A stretch of DNA of 64,000 nucleotides from Vibrio ruber DSM 16370 (GTDB taxonomy: Bacteria > Pseudomonadota > Gammaproteobacteria > Enterobacterales > Vibrionaceae): contig NZ_FULE01000006.1 of the NCBI RefSeq assembly GCF_900163965.1, forward strand, positions 1-64,000, in the 5' to 3' direction. The translations under genes and the position numbers were made by a program. Numbering within the stretch: position 1 is the stretch's first letter; every line of letters begins with the position of its first letter. Below the pieces are notes generated by a model. That model saw only the letters and a program-made list of their open reading frames with translations. It did no database searches and was not told where the DNA came from. This document shows, piece after piece, positions 19,309-30,677 of this stretch.

Positions 19309-19635
19309 TTCTCCTCACTGTAAACTGACACCCTCTGTCCGTAAGCGGAGAAGGTCTTGGTAACAGGTATCTTTACTTGCCTGCATGGTATGGAACAACT
19401 TGATTATATGATGACAGATCCAGACAAAATTGCGTGTGACTTCGCTAAATTCATCGGCTAAAACCAAGAATCAGTCACAAAAATATAACACGAACACCCT
19501 ACGAACCTCGTGTCTCTACTCTCTGAAATCATTTATGATTATTCTATATATGATGACATGGGATGAATAAAACCAACGGCCAGAATCACCTCAAACCATC
19601 ACAGGTATATTCAATCAACATCAAATGGGCAGGAT
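19309..19635. other. Divergent promoter region: DUF1538 operon / SDR genes
   Basis: AT-rich with no open frame worth calling. It contains ACACGA...TCGTGT (19488-19513) and should hold both divergent promoters. No known operator was recognised. Confidence 0.5.
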
Positions 19636-20550
19636 ATGAAAATACTTATCACCGGCGGTTCGGGACTCATCGGTAGTGAATTGATCAAACAGCTTATCAC
19701 CCATGAACATGAAATTGTTGTCTTGACCCGCTCAAAAAAACGCACCAGAGAAAGGCTCAATCATCTCAACCATTATCCACTTGAATTCATCACCGGCTTA
19801 GACAGCCTTCATGATCTCAATCATTTCGATGCTGTTATTAACCTCGCCGGAGAACCAATTGCCGACCGACGCTGGACGGACACGCAGAAACAAGCAATTT
19901 GCCAGAGCCGCTGGCAAATCACCGAAAAGCTGGTTGAACTCATTCATGCCAGTTCATCTCCGCCAGCAGTATTCATCAGTGGTTCTGCCGTCGGCTTTTA
20001 TGGTGATCAACAGGATCACCCGATTGATGAGAGCCTTCAGGTTCAGAGTCATGAGTTTTCTCACTCGGTATGCGTCACCTGGGAAAACATTGCCAAAAAA
20101 GCCGAATCTGAACACACCCGGGTTTGTCTGCTCAGAACCGGGGTTGTTCTGGCTCCGGATGGTGGTGCGTTACAAAAAATGCTGTTGCCCTATCGGCTCG
20201 GCGTGGGTGGGCCGATCGGCTCAGGCAATCAGTATCTTCCCTGGATTCACATTCATGATATGGTTCAGGGAATTCAGTTCTTATTGACAACCACCTACGC
20301 ACACGGGCCATTTAACCTTTGTGCCCCCCACCCGGTCCCCAATAAAATTTTCAGCCAAACTCTCGCAAAAACACTGCACAAACCCCATGTTTTTTCAGTT
20401 CCTGCGTGGGCCATTCGTCTGCTTATGGGAGAGTCATCCGCACTACTGCTCGATAGCACCCGTGCTAAACCCAAAAAATTAACTGAACTCGGATTTAAAT
20501 TTCAGTATTCTCATCTGGAACCGGCACTCAAACAGATTTTGCAGGCATAG
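19636..20550 (+). CDS. yfcH: TIGR01777-type NAD-dependent epimerase-like protein
   Basis: 304 residues, an extended SDR fold. The nucleotide loop GGSGLIGSEL lies at residues 7-16, followed by VINLAGEPIADRRWT and the family-specific SGSAVGFYGD near 114-123. The usual YxxxK is not intact (SVCVTWENIAKKAE), which is normal for this family. The C-terminal domain (DUF1731) has STRAKPKKLTELGF. E. coli YfcH is the relative; its substrate is unknown. The SDR gene follows 51 bases later on the same strand, so the two may be co-transcribed. Confidence 0.9.
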   Translation: MKILITGGSGLIGSELIKQLITHEHEIVVLTRSKKRTRERLNHLNHYPLEFITGLDSLHDLNHFDAVINLAGEPIADRRWTDTQKQAICQSRWQITEKLVELIHASSSPPAVFISGSAVGFYGDQQDHPIDESLQVQSHEFSHSVCVTWENIAKKAESEHTRVCLLRTGVVLAPDGGALQKMLLPYRLGVGGPIGSGNQYLPWIHIHDMVQGIQFLLTTTYAHGPFNLCAPHPVPNKIFSQTLAKTLHKPHVFSVPAWAIRLLMGESSALLLDSTRAKPKKLTELGFKFQYSHLEPALKQILQA

Positions 20551-20601
20551 CGATAACAGCAATCGTTCGTGCAGCAATAATGGCATACCCGCGAGGAAAC
20601 C

Positions 20602-21429
20602 ATGTCTAAAACTATACTGATCACCGGATGCTCGTCAGGCATCGGTTACGTCACGGCTCATGCTTTGCATCAAAAAGGCTATCGAGTGATTGCCTCATGC
20701 CGAGATATTGCAGATGTGCAAAAACTTCAAGACGAAGGCCTGACAGCGATTCATCTTGATGTCACCAATCCGGCAATGGTTGATACCGCAATAGCGGAAG
20801 TGATGTCACTGACCAATCATCATCTCGATGCCCTGTTTAATAACGGTGCTTATGGTCAGCCCGGTGCACTGGAAGATTTACCCACTCAGGCAATGAGAGA
20901 GCAATTCGAAACCAATTTTTTTGGCTGGCACGATCTCACGACCAAACTGCTTCCGCAATTTCGCCGTCAAGGTCATGGCAGAATCATTCAGAACAGCTCG
21001 GTACTTGGATTCGCTGCCATGAAATATCGTGGTGCCTATAACGCTTCAAAATTTGCACTCGAAGGCTGGAGTGATACGCTGCGTCTCGAACTGAAGCAGA
21101 CCGATATTCATATCAGCATTCTCGAACCCGGGCCGATAGAGACGCACTTTCGTGAAAATGCACTGGCTGCCTTCTTACGTTGGGTATCACCGCAAGACAG
21201 TGTTCATGCACAAGCGTATCAACAACAAATTGAGCGCCTGAACCAAGAAAAATCCAACAATCGCTTCACGCTGCCACCGGAAGACTGTCTGCCTTCGATT
21301 CTTCATGCCTTAGAAAGCCCCACCCCCAAGATTCGATATCGAATTACCGGACCGACGCAAGTGTTCGCAGTTTTGAAACGTTTACTGCCGACTCGCTGGC
21401 TTGATACCATACTCAACAAAGCCGCTTAA
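20602..21429 (+). CDS. Short-chain dehydrogenase/reductase, classical SDR
   Basis: 275 residues. Cofactor loop TGCSSGIGYVTA at residues 8-19, LFNNGAYG in the NNAG position, catalytic Ser in QNSSVLGF and YNASK as the YxxxK pair. The substrate cannot be told from sequence. GAGGAAACC precedes the start. It is second in a likely two-gene operon with the yfcH-like gene. The closest broad group is the SDR subset often labelled sterol or ketone reductase-like, but that label is weak. Confidence 0.9.
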   Translation: MSKTILITGCSSGIGYVTAHALHQKGYRVIASCRDIADVQKLQDEGLTAIHLDVTNPAMVDTAIAEVMSLTNHHLDALFNNGAYGQPGALEDLPTQAMREQFETNFFGWHDLTTKLLPQFRRQGHGRIIQNSSVLGFAAMKYRGAYNASKFALEGWSDTLRLELKQTDIHISILEPGPIETHFRENALAAFLRWVSPQDSVHAQAYQQQIERLNQEKSNNRFTLPPEDCLPSILHALESPTPKIRYRITGPTQVFAVLKRLLPTRWLDTILNKAA

Positions 21430-21454
21430 AAGCTGAAAATAAACAATGAAGAGA

Positions 21455-21489
21455 AGAAGGCTGTCATGATTATTTCATAATCGCCTTCT
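21455..21489. repeat. Hairpin after the SDR gene
   Basis: AGAAGGC and GCCTTCT outer arms plus GATTAT-ttc-ATAATC inner arms form one long interrupted stem. No T-run follows on the plus side. Confidence 0.75.
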
Positions 21490-21501
21490 AATATACTCAT
21501 G

Positions 21502-21517
21502 GTTCTCGGCCGAGAAC
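21502..21517. promoter_or_regulatory. 16-bp perfect palindrome GTTCTCGGCCGAGAAC
   Basis: Perfect dyad centred at 21509/21510, lying 25 bases upstream of a small open frame. The form is that of a dimeric repressor operator; no family was recognised. Confidence 0.7.
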
Positions 21518-21542
21518 TCCACTTCTTCCGGAATAGGTAAAA

Positions 21543-21608
21543 ATGAGTCTCAATCAGTTAAACTGGCTAAGTATTTGCGTTGTTGTTATTTTTCTCATCA
21601 TCTTTTAA
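21543..21608 (+). CDS. Possible 21-residue membrane peptide
   Basis: ATG to TAA, 22 codons, with AGG nine bases upstream. A polar N-terminus (MSLNQLNWLS) is followed by eleven almost purely hydrophobic residues (ICVVVIFLIIF) ending at the stop: the shape of a single-span small protein. It sits directly after two palindromes. Not recognised as any named peptide; it could be chance. Confidence 0.35.
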   Translation: MSLNQLNWLSICVVVIFLIIF

Positions 21609-21747
21609 TGCCCTTTTTCAGGTCAAGTACAAGAGCTCCGAATGCATCAGGCTCAGCGCTGACCACTACATATTTATCAATGGATCTGCCCGGGTTCACT
21701 TGATTTTTAATAACCTGCCCATACTTATACCCTAACGCCCATTGAAT
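21598..21747 (-). pseudogene. Possible gene remnant, 49 codons, no start codon
   Basis: The minus-strand frame reads WALGYKYGQVIKNQV ... PGRSIDKYVVVSAEPDAFG ... LDLKKGIKR and then stop. It looks protein-like, but a TGA closes it upstream, there is no ATG/GTG start with a ribosome site near the top, and it abuts the ybbN leader. Either a decayed 3' gene fragment or chance. Confidence 0.3.
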
Positions 21748-21763
21748 TCAGGAAGTTCACCGT

Positions 21764-22618
21764 ATGCATACACCACTTCACGTTGATGTCACCCAAGAAA
21801 ATATCCGAGAACTGTTAGAGGGCTCTTTTTCCGCACCGATCCTATTTTATTTTTGGGCACCGATGGACGAATCCAGTGCAGCACTGATCCAACCCTTACA
21901 AGGACTGGCGCAGAAATATCAGGGAGCTTTTACTCTGGCTTTACTGAACTGTCAGGAAGAGCAAGCCATCGCGGCACAATTTGGCATTCAATCGATTCCA
22001 ACACTGGCGCTATTCTCTCAAGGGCGTCCTGTCGACGGATTAGGGGGGCCACAAACCATCGAGTCAGTCACAGCCATGCTTGAAAAGCATCTCCCCAGCC
22101 AAGATGAAATGGATTTACAACAAGCTCTGACAATGGTTGAACAACAGGAATATGCTCAGGCGCTGACATTGTTACAAGCGCTCCCTGAAACGCTGAAAAA
22201 TAGAGGCGAAGTTAAACTGGCCTTAACAAATTGCCTGTTGGAAACCCAGCAGTTCGAAGCCGCGGAAACGCTGTTGCAACATATTCCTTTAGAATATCAG
22301 GATGGTGAGTACAAGAGTTTACTCGCAAAATTGGAATTACATCATCAAGCTGCCAACAGTCCGGAAATTGTTGCACTGGAAGAGGCATTTCAACGTTCAC
22401 CTCAAGATATGAAACTCGCTTGCGAATTGGCCGCCCAATACCATCAGGTTCAGCGGGATGAAGAAGCGCTGGCCGTTCTCTGGTCATTTCTGAGTTCAGA
22501 TCTCAATGCACATGACGGGGAAATGAAAAAAATATTCATGGATATACTCAACGCTCTCGGGCAAGGGAATCCGTTGGCAAGCCAGTATCGGCGCAAACTC
22601 TATTCTCTGCTCTACTGA
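21764..22618 (+). CDS. ybbN: Co-chaperone YbbN/CnoX (thioredoxin-TPR protein)
   Basis: 284 residues: a thioredoxin fold at about 1-110 and tetratricopeptide-like repeats at about 115-284 (QEYAQALTLLQALPE, FEAAETLLQHIP). In E. coli this protein (CnoX) holds oxidised clients and passes them to GroEL and DnaK. The active-site position reads FWAPMDESSAALI, so neither cysteine of a CxxC is present and it cannot be an oxidoreductase in the classic way. Conserved IQSIPTLALFSQGRPVDG supplies the cis-Pro loop. It is convergent with the CueR-type gene, with a strong hairpin between them. Confidence 0.93.
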   Translation: MHTPLHVDVTQENIRELLEGSFSAPILFYFWAPMDESSAALIQPLQGLAQKYQGAFTLALLNCQEEQAIAAQFGIQSIPTLALFSQGRPVDGLGGPQTIESVTAMLEKHLPSQDEMDLQQALTMVEQQEYAQALTLLQALPETLKNRGEVKLALTNCLLETQQFEAAETLLQHIPLEYQDGEYKSLLAKLELHHQAANSPEIVALEEAFQRSPQDMKLACELAAQYHQVQRDEEALAVLWSFLSSDLNAHDGEMKKIFMDILNALGQGNPLASQYRRKLYSLLY

Positions 22619-22641
22619 TCAGTCACACTTCGCAACGTGTG

Positions 22642-22676
22642 ACCCATCGGTGAATACGCAAAGTTCACCGATGGGT
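22642..22676. terminator. Shared terminator-like hairpin, ybbN/cueR
   Basis: Thirteen-base perfect arms ACCCATCGGTGAA and TTCACCGATGGGT around nine bases. The right arm overlaps the cueR stop codon. It is likely shared by the two convergent genes. Confidence 0.75.
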
Positions 22677-23066
22677 AGACTGCCCTTTTAAATCATCAAT
22701 AATCGGGCAGTCACTGTTATCATCACCGGGACATTCAGCAATCCATTGTTCCAACTGCGACTGAATGAGCTGTAACTCATTCAGTTTACGGGTCACTTGA
22801 GTCAGTTTTTTCCGGGCTTCAGATTTCACCGCACAACTTTTACGGCTCGGATCATTTGCCAGATGCACCAATAACTTACACTCTTCAAGGTTGAACCCCA
22901 CCCTTTTTGCCCGGGCAATCAACTGTAAATCATCAATATGTGACTGCTGATAAACCCGATAGCCATTCTCTCCGCGCAGTGGCGGTGACAATATCCCTTT
23001 TTCTTCATAAAGACGGATTGATTTAGCAGTCAAACCTGTCAGCTTGGACACTTCACTGATATTCAC
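22665..23066 (-). CDS. cueR: CueR-type MerR-family copper regulator
   Basis: A GTG start at 23066 is chosen: GGGAGGGG lies at good distance and the protein then begins VNISEVSKLTGLTAKSIRLY like E. coli CueR (MNISDV). Length is 133 residues. MerR helix-turn-helix at 1-70, dimer coiled coil at 75-110, and the metal loop ECPGDDNSDCPII with both Cu(I)-binding cysteines. The Ser typical of monovalent-metal sensors is kept in SRKSCAVKSE. It should activate copper efflux genes (copA type), but none lies in the window. It follows ligA by 54 bases on the same strand. Confidence 0.9.
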   Translation of the reverse strand: MNISEVSKLTGLTAKSIRLYEEKGILSPPLRGENGYRVYQQSHIDDLQLIARAKRVGFNLEECKLLVHLANDPSRKSCAVKSEARKKLTQVTRKLNELQLIQSQLEQWIAECPGDDNSDCPIIDDLKGQSTHR

Positions 23067-23120
23067 CGAACCCCTCCCGATGCCGTCAGATTCAGCCAAC
23101 GGCATGATATATATTGATGA

Positions 23121-25154
<2,034 letters not shown>

Positions 25155-25160
25155 TCATGA

Positions 25161-25182
25161 AAAAAGGCTCCATGCCGGAGCC
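25161..25182 (-). terminator. zipA intrinsic terminator
   Basis: On the minus strand GGCTCC-ggcat-GGAGCC is followed by six T. Confidence 0.85.
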
Positions 25183-25190
25183 TCCTCACC

Positions 25191-25231
25191 AGATACTCAA
25201 ACAGCTTAATCACACGGCTGTTTGGGTATCT
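25191..25231 (-). repeat. 15-bp stem hairpin just after zipA
   Basis: AGATACTCAAACAGC and GCTGTTTGGGTATCT pair over 15 positions with one T-G wobble. It lies between the zipA stop and the T-run terminator. Confidence 0.8.
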
Positions 25232-25239
25232 CTATACAA

Positions 25240-26127
25240 TTAAACTGCTTGGGCTTTAAATGCCTGAATCTGACGCCGATAATCTGCCAGTTTGTCTGGT
25301 GTCATCAATAAACGTTGATCATCAAGCACATTACCGCCTAAATCATCAGCGATTTGCTGCGCTGTTTTCAGCATTAACTTAAAATTCTGTTCCGGATCAC
25401 CGTAACAAGGCAAGGTCATAAAAAATGAGATCCCCTTGGTCGCAAACTCGTCCGGATCATCATGCTTCAACGTACCGGGTTGCATAATATTAGCAACACT
25501 GAACAACACTTTTCCCGTTCCTGATAAATCAGCATGTCGATGATAAATGTCCATTTCACCATAAAGCAAACCGTTTTGTTGTAAACTGTCAAACAGCTTG
25601 GTACCCACAAAAGACTCGCTGCCTGCACAATGCACATTCAGTACAATCACCTGATAATCCGGCTCATCACCGTCAGTAGATTGCACCGGTTCGGCTGGTT
25701 GAATGTCTTCAGTTTGCTCATCATGCTGCGGGCGTATCTGCAATTGCTCACCAATATCGGGGTCACTCTCAGCTTCGATGTCAGCGATAGTCTGATTTTC
25801 CAGGTCATATACCCGGTTATCATCTTCAGAGTCATATCCGGAAAATAGCGGGTCGACTTTATCATGATGCGTATAATCATCCATGAATGGGTCAGCCGTA
25901 TTATCGTCCAGTGAAAAGTCCGGTTCCTTACGCGATTTCTTGTGCTCGCTATCCTGCTGAAAAGCTCGGGTATTTTTTATCGATGATGCTTGTTCCTCTA
26001 TTTTGCCTAATGGCTTATCTCCAAATTTCGATTTACTCTCTTTCCGGCTGGTCCACAGCCCATGAAAAAGTAATGCGGCGATGGCGAGTGCGCCAACGAT
26101 GATGAGTACGAATCGCAATTCTTGCAT
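25240..26127 (-). CDS. zipA: Cell-division protein ZipA
   Basis: Bitopic membrane anchor that tethers FtsZ to the membrane and helps assemble the divisome. 295 residues: N-terminal membrane span at about 5-25 with [20 protein letters not shown], then the RKESKS basic stretch, an acidic/Pro-Gln linker, and the C-terminal FtsZ-binding domain from about 160 ([35 protein letters not shown]). It is divergent from cysZ. Confidence 0.96.
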   Translation of the reverse strand: MQELRFVLIIVGALAIAALLFHGLWTSRKESKSKFGDKPLGKIEEQASSIKNTRAFQQDSEHKKSRKEPDFSLDDNTADPFMDDYTHHDKVDPLFSGYDSEDDNRVYDLENQTIADIEAESDPDIGEQLQIRPQHDEQTEDIQPAEPVQSTDGDEPDYQVIVLNVHCAGSESFVGTKLFDSLQQNGLLYGEMDIYHRHADLSGTGKVLFSVANIMQPGTLKHDDPDEFATKGISFFMTLPCYGDPEQNFKLMLKTAQQIADDLGGNVLDDQRLLMTPDKLADYRRQIQAFKAQAV

Positions 26128-26359
26128 CTTTAACTCTCAGTCTTCCCGATAACTTGCTTCTGAACAGAATCGCTTAAGTAAGAATGTCATGCTCAGAGAT
26201 TCTCTCCACTGATCCACACACTTTAGCAAAAGTCACCCCTACATTTGAACAAATTAATGTTAGAACTGCGGGATTTTTCTGACTTTCATTCTATGTTGGG
26301 TCAGTTAGAATACATCCAAACGCCTCACTTTATTTTCAACAACAACACAGGGAAACAGA

Positions 26360-27103
26360 ATGACGTTAAAAAAGCGTTCAGGATTTGGCTATTTCTTCTT
26401 CGGTTTGCAACTGGCAGTTACCCCGGGGATCAGAAGATTTGTGATACTTCCGCTGCTGGCAAATATTCTCCTGCTCGGAGGCGCGCTCTACTATGTGTTG
26501 ACACAAATGGGAACCTGGCTCGATCATCTGATGTCTTATGTGCCTGATTTTCTGTCATGGCTGAATTACATCATTTGGCCGCTGGCAGTGCTGTCGATAC
26601 TTTTTGTAACGATGTATTTCTTCAGCGCGATTGCCAATATTATTGCTTCCCCGTTCAACGGCTTATTGGCTGAAAAAGTTGAAAAGCTGCTCGATGGCCA
26701 TTCCGTAGACAATGAAGGCTTCTGGAGTTTTCTCAAAGATATTCCCCGTGTCTTTGCCCGTGAATGGCGCAAGCTGCGTTATACCATTCCAAAGATGATT
26801 GGCTTGTTTATTCTGCTGTTGATTCCCGGAATCGGGCAAACGATTGGACCATTGGTCTGGTTCATTTTTACGGCTTGGATGCTCGCAATCCAGTATTGTG
26901 ACTATCCTTTTGATAATCACAAAGTCAGCTTTAATACCATGCGGATGCAACTAAAAGGCAAACAGGGTCGCGCTTACGGATTCGGTATGCTGGTTACGGT
27001 ATTTACTACCATTCCGATTATCAACTTAATTGTCATGCCGGCAGCGGTCTGCGGCGCGACGGCCATGTGGGTCAATGAATTTAAAGCTGAAACACTCAAA
27101 TGA
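26360..27103 (+). CDS. cysZ: Sulfate transporter CysZ
   Basis: Inner-membrane sulfate uptake protein feeding cysteine synthesis. 247 residues with about four to six hydrophobic segments. Conserved text: GFGYFFFGLQLAVTPGIRRF, ASPFNGLLAEKVEKLL and QYCDYPFDNHKVSF. AGGGAAACAG precedes the start. It lies directly upstream of cysK, as in many gammaproteobacteria, though with 248 bases between, so each may have its own CysB-type promoter; I could not identify a site. Confidence 0.95.
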   Translation: MTLKKRSGFGYFFFGLQLAVTPGIRRFVILPLLANILLLGGALYYVLTQMGTWLDHLMSYVPDFLSWLNYIIWPLAVLSILFVTMYFFSAIANIIASPFNGLLAEKVEKLLDGHSVDNEGFWSFLKDIPRVFAREWRKLRYTIPKMIGLFILLLIPGIGQTIGPLVWFIFTAWMLAIQYCDYPFDNHKVSFNTMRMQLKGKQGRAYGFGMLVTVFTTIPIINLIVMPAAVCGATAMWVNEFKAETLK

Positions 27104-27351
27104 CGGAGATAAAACGACAGGGATGATAACCAAATGGATGATTGCAGCAAAATAGGTCGGAACATTGAACATTGTGATTCCTTCAAGCCAAGTGATGTTG
27201 CTTGAACCGCAAAGTTCATCAACCCCTATAAGATATAACTTTTTAATCCTTTCATCATATTAGCGGACATCCTATGCTCTACAGGTCTCCACAAAAAACG
27301 TGTTTTCGTTCGATAAAACAACACGAAAATGTGCAATAAAGGAATATAACA

Positions 27352-28320
27352 ATGAGTAAGATTTTCGAAGACAACTCTCTGACCATCGGTAACACCCCGC
27401 TCGTCCGTCTGAACAAAGTTAGTCAGGGTAACGTACTTGCTAAGATAGAATCCCGTAACCCAAGTTTCAGCGTCAAATGTCGTATCGGTGCGAACATGAT
27501 CTGGGAAGCTGAAAAGTCCGGCAAACTCAAGCCGGGTGTTGAACTTGTTGAACCAACCAGCGGTAATACCGGTATTGCACTCGCGTTTGTTGCTGCTGCA
27601 CGGGGTTACAAACTGACCCTGACAATGCCGGAGTCGATGAGTTTAGAACGTCGCAAACTGCTAAAAGCACTCGGTGCAAACCTCGAGTTAACCGAAGCAG
27701 CAAAAGGGATGAAAGGTGCAATCAATAAAGCGGAAGAGATTGTTGCCGGTAATCCGGATAAATATTTGCTGCTGCAACAGTTTGATAACCCGGCTAACCC
27801 AGAAATTCATGAAAAAACCACTGGCCCGGAAATCTGGGATGCGACCGACGGTGAAGTGGATGTATTCGTTGCCGGTGTCGGCACAGGCGGAACACTGACA
27901 GGAACCAGCCGCTACATCAAAGGAGAGAAAGGTAAAGCTATTATCTCCGTTGCGGTTGAACCTGAAGAGTCACCCGTAATTACTCAGGCGTTAGCCGGCG
28001 AAGAAATCAAACCGGCACCGCATAAAATTCAGGGTATCGGGGCTGGTTTTATTCCGGGTAACCTCGATTTATCGCTGATTGACCGTGTTGAACGCGTTAC
28101 GTCTGAAGATGCAATCGACATGGCGCGTCGCCTGATGGAAGAAGAAGGAATTCTTGCAGGAATCTCTTCCGGTGCAGCAGTTGTTGCCGCTAATCGTCTG
28201 GCAGAACTTCCTGAATTTGAAGGAAAAACTATCGTTGTAGTTCTGCCAAGCTCTGGTGAACGTTACCTCAGTACCGCACTATTTGCCGGGATATTTACCG
28301 AGAAAGAGAACCAACAATAA
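27352..28320 (+). CDS. cysK: Cysteine synthase A
   Basis: PLP enzyme making cysteine from O-acetylserine and sulfide. 322 residues. PLP lysine in [13 protein letters not shown] near residue 42 and the substrate loop [13 protein letters not shown]. The phosphate-binding GTGGTLTG and the late SSGAA motif are present. AAGGAA precedes the start. A strong terminator follows, separating it from ptsH. Confidence 0.98.
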   Translation: MSKIFEDNSLTIGNTPLVRLNKVSQGNVLAKIESRNPSFSVKCRIGANMIWEAEKSGKLKPGVELVEPTSGNTGIALAFVAAARGYKLTLTMPESMSLERRKLLKALGANLELTEAAKGMKGAINKAEEIVAGNPDKYLLLQQFDNPANPEIHEKTTGPEIWDATDGEVDVFVAGVGTGGTLTGTSRYIKGEKGKAIISVAVEPEESPVITQALAGEEIKPAPHKIQGIGAGFIPGNLDLSLIDRVERVTSEDAIDMARRLMEEEGILAGISSGAAVVAANRLAELPEFEGKTIVVVLPSSGERYLSTALFAGIFTEKENQQ

Positions 28321-28346
28321 TATGTGGTGAAATCAATTTTTCTATG

Positions 28347-28374
28347 AAAAAAGCCCCGAATCGGGGCTTTTTTG
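28347..28374 (+). terminator. cysK intrinsic terminator
   Basis: AGCCCCGA-a-TCGGGGCT with A-run before and T-run after. Confidence 0.93.
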
Positions 28375-28552
28375 TTGATCCTTGCCCAGCCTTTGGTAAT
28401 ATCAGACTTGCTTTATTTTTAGGTTCGAAATAAAGAACACAAGAAGTACGGCTACTCCTCCCAGATCGCAAACTAGCGGAATGAGATGACAACAGCTAAG
28501 CTTCATTTGGTTCTAAACTAAGAAAAAAATAAATTTAATTGGGGTATATACA

Positions 28553-28810
28553 ATGTACGAGAAGCAAGTAGAAATCACTGCTGAAAACGGCCTTCACACC
28601 CGTCCTGCTGCACAGTTCGTGAAAGAAGCAAAAGAATTTGACGCTGAAATCACAGTCACTTCAAACGGTAAAAGCGCCAGTGCGAAAAGCCTATTCAAAC
28701 TACAAACACTCGGCCTTGTCAAAGGTACTGTTGTTACCATCTCTGCTGAAGGTGCTCAAGCGAAACAAGCTGTTGATCACCTCGTTGCTTTGATGGATCA
28801 CCTTGAATAA
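28553..28810 (+). CDS. ptsH: PTS phosphocarrier protein HPr
   Basis: Transfers phosphate from EI to the sugar-specific EIIA proteins. 85 residues. Active His15 lies in [10 protein letters not shown] and the regulatory-serine region reads [15 protein letters not shown] precedes the start at good spacing. First gene of ptsH-ptsI-crr; two hairpins lie between it and ptsI, which could make HPr more abundant than EI. Confidence 0.98.
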   Translation: MYEKQVEITAENGLHTRPAAQFVKEAKEFDAEITVTSNGKSASAKSLFKLQTLGLVKGTVVTISAEGAQAKQAVDHLVALMDHLE

Positions 28811-28830
28811 TTCGAAGCACTGAATTTTGG

Positions 28831-28863
28831 AGCCATTTTACTATCATTGTAGAATGGCTTTTG
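28831..28863 (+). terminator. Attenuator-like hairpin after ptsH
   Basis: AGCCATTTTAC and GTAGAATGGCT pair with one mismatch, followed by TTTTG. It lies between ptsH and ptsI, so it probably terminates only part of the transcripts. Confidence 0.7.
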
Positions 28864-28878
28864 TTCACGATATATGAC

Positions 28879-28904
28879 AAATGCTAACGATACTGTTAGC
28901 ATTT
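28879..28904 (+). repeat. Second hairpin between ptsH and ptsI
   Basis: Perfect ten-base arms AAATGCTAAC / GTTAGCATTT around six bases, 45 bases before the ptsI start. Confidence 0.75.
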
Positions 28905-28949
28905 AGTTTTGTAATCTCTCAATAAAATTGACCAGTTTAAGGTATGGCT

Positions 28950-30677
28950 ATGATTTCAGGCATCCTAGCATCTCCTGGTATTGCTATCGGTAAAGCATTA
29001 CTACTTCAAGAAGACGAAATCGTCCTTAACACCAACACTATCTCAGACGCACAAGTAGAAACTGAGGTACAAAAATTCTACGACGCACGCGATAAATCCA
29101 AAGCGCAGCTGGAAGTGATTAAACAAAAAGCGCTTGAGACATTTGGCGAAGAAAAAGAAGCTATTTTCGAAGGCCACATCATGCTGCTTGAAGATGAAGA
29201 GCTGGAAGAAGAAATTTTAGCCCTCATCAAAAATGATAAACTCCATGCTGACAACGCAATTCATACCGTTATCGAAGAACAGGCTACGGCTCTGGAATCA
29301 TTAGATGACGAATATTTGAAAGAGCGAGCGACAGACATTCGCGATATCGGTAGCCGCTTTGTAAAAAATGCATTGGGTATCCATATTGTTAATCTGAGCG
29401 CGATCAATGAACAAGTTATCCTTGTTGCCTACGATCTGACGCCTTCAGAAACAGCACAAATCAACCTTGATTACGTGTTAGGTTTTGCAACGGACATCGG
29501 TGGCAGAACATCGCATACATCGATCATGGCTCGTTCACTTGAACTGCCCGCTGTTGTCGGTACCAATGATATCACCACACATGTTAAGAATGGCGACACG
29601 CTCATTCTCGATGCGATCAACAACAAGATCGTCATTAATCCTTCAGAAGATGAATTGACTGAAGCGAAAAACGTCCGTGAAAAGTTCTTTGCTGAAAAAG
29701 AAGAACTGGCCAAACTGAAAGATCTGCCTGCAGAAACCCTCGACGGACACCGCGTTGAAGTCTGCGGCAACATCGGGACAGTGAAAGACTGCGACGGTGT
29801 GATACGTAACGGTGGTGAAGGTGTCGGATTGTACCGGACTGAATTCCTGTTCATGGATCGCACATCTCTGCCAACCGAGCAAGAGCAGTACGAAGCCTAT
29901 AAAGAAGTTGCAGAATCCATGCATGGCGAGCCAGTTATTATCCGTACTATGGATATCGGTGGCGACAAAGATTTGCCATATATGGACTTGCCAAAAGAGA
30001 TGAACCCATTCCTTGGCTGGCGTGCAATTCGAATCAGTCTGGATCGTCGTGAAATTTTACGCGATCAGCTTCGTGCGATTCTGCGGGCATCCGCTCACGG
30101 TAAACTACGCATCATGTTCCCGATGATTATTTCTGTTGAAGAAATCCGCGAACTGAAAGATGCGATTGAAACCTATAAAGCTGAGCTACGTGAAGAAGAG
30201 TATGATTTCGATGAATCGATCGAAATCGGCGTGATGGTTGAAACCCCTGCTGCGGCAGCCATTGCTCACCATCTGGCGAAAGAAGTTGCATTTTTCTCCA
30301 TCGGTACCAACGACCTGACCCAATATACGCTGGCCGTTGACCGTGGCAACGAAATGATTTCTCACTTATATAACCCTCTGTCTCCGGCAGTACTGAATGT
30401 GATTAAGCAAGTGATTGATGCTTCTCACGCTGAAGGCAAATGGACGGGAATGTGTGGTGAGCTAGCCGGTGATGAACGGGCAACATTACTTCTTTTGGGT
30501 ATGGGACTTGATGAATTCTCAATGAGCGGAATCTCTATCCCGAAAGTGAAAAAAGTGATCCGTGAAGTAGACTATCAAGCAGTCAAAGCGATGGCGGAAG
30601 AAGCACTTTCTCTCCCTACTGCTGAGGAAATTGATGCTTGTGTAGAGAAGTTTATCTCAGAAAAGTCACAATCATGA
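28950..30677 (+). CDS. ptsI: PTS enzyme I (PEP-protein phosphotransferase)
   Basis: Takes phosphate from phosphoenolpyruvate and passes it to HPr. The start is set at the second of two nearby ATGs because AAGG is seven bases before it but only one base before the first (28944), and E. coli EI also begins [12 protein letters not shown]. Length is 575 residues. Phospho-His in [13 protein letters not shown] near 189. PEP-binding domain shows [26 protein letters not shown] and the active Cys in [10 protein letters not shown] near 501. Confidence 0.98.
   Translation: MISGILASPGIAIGKALLLQEDEIVLNTNTISDAQVETEVQKFYDARDKSKAQLEVIKQKALETFGEEKEAIFEGHIMLLEDEELEEEILALIKNDKLHADNAIHTVIEEQATALESLDDEYLKERATDIRDIGSRFVKNALGIHIVNLSAINEQVILVAYDLTPSETAQINLDYVLGFATDIGGRTSHTSIMARSLELPAVVGTNDITTHVKNGDTLILDAINNKIVINPSEDELTEAKNVREKFFAEKEELAKLKDLPAETLDGHRVEVCGNIGTVKDCDGVIRNGGEGVGLYRTEFLFMDRTSLPTEQEQYEAYKEVAESMHGEPVIIRTMDIGGDKDLPYMDLPKEMNPFLGWRAIRISLDRREILRDQLRAILRASAHGKLRIMFPMIISVEEIRELKDAIETYKAELREEEYDFDESIEIGVMVETPAAAAIAHHLAKEVAFFSIGTNDLTQYTLAVDRGNEMISHLYNPLSPAVLNVIKQVIDASHAEGKWTGMCGELAGDERATLLLLGMGLDEFSMSGISIPKVKKVIREVDYQAVKAMAEEALSLPTAEEIDACVEKFISEKSQS

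Larger units (their letters stand above)
21430..21763. other. 334-bp gap with palindromes before ybbN
   Basis: Contains a hairpin, a 16-bp perfect palindrome, a possible 21-residue membrane peptide (+) and a 49-codon open frame without a start (-), each listed separately. The right end carries the ybbN ribosome site (AGGAAG). Confidence 0.6.
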
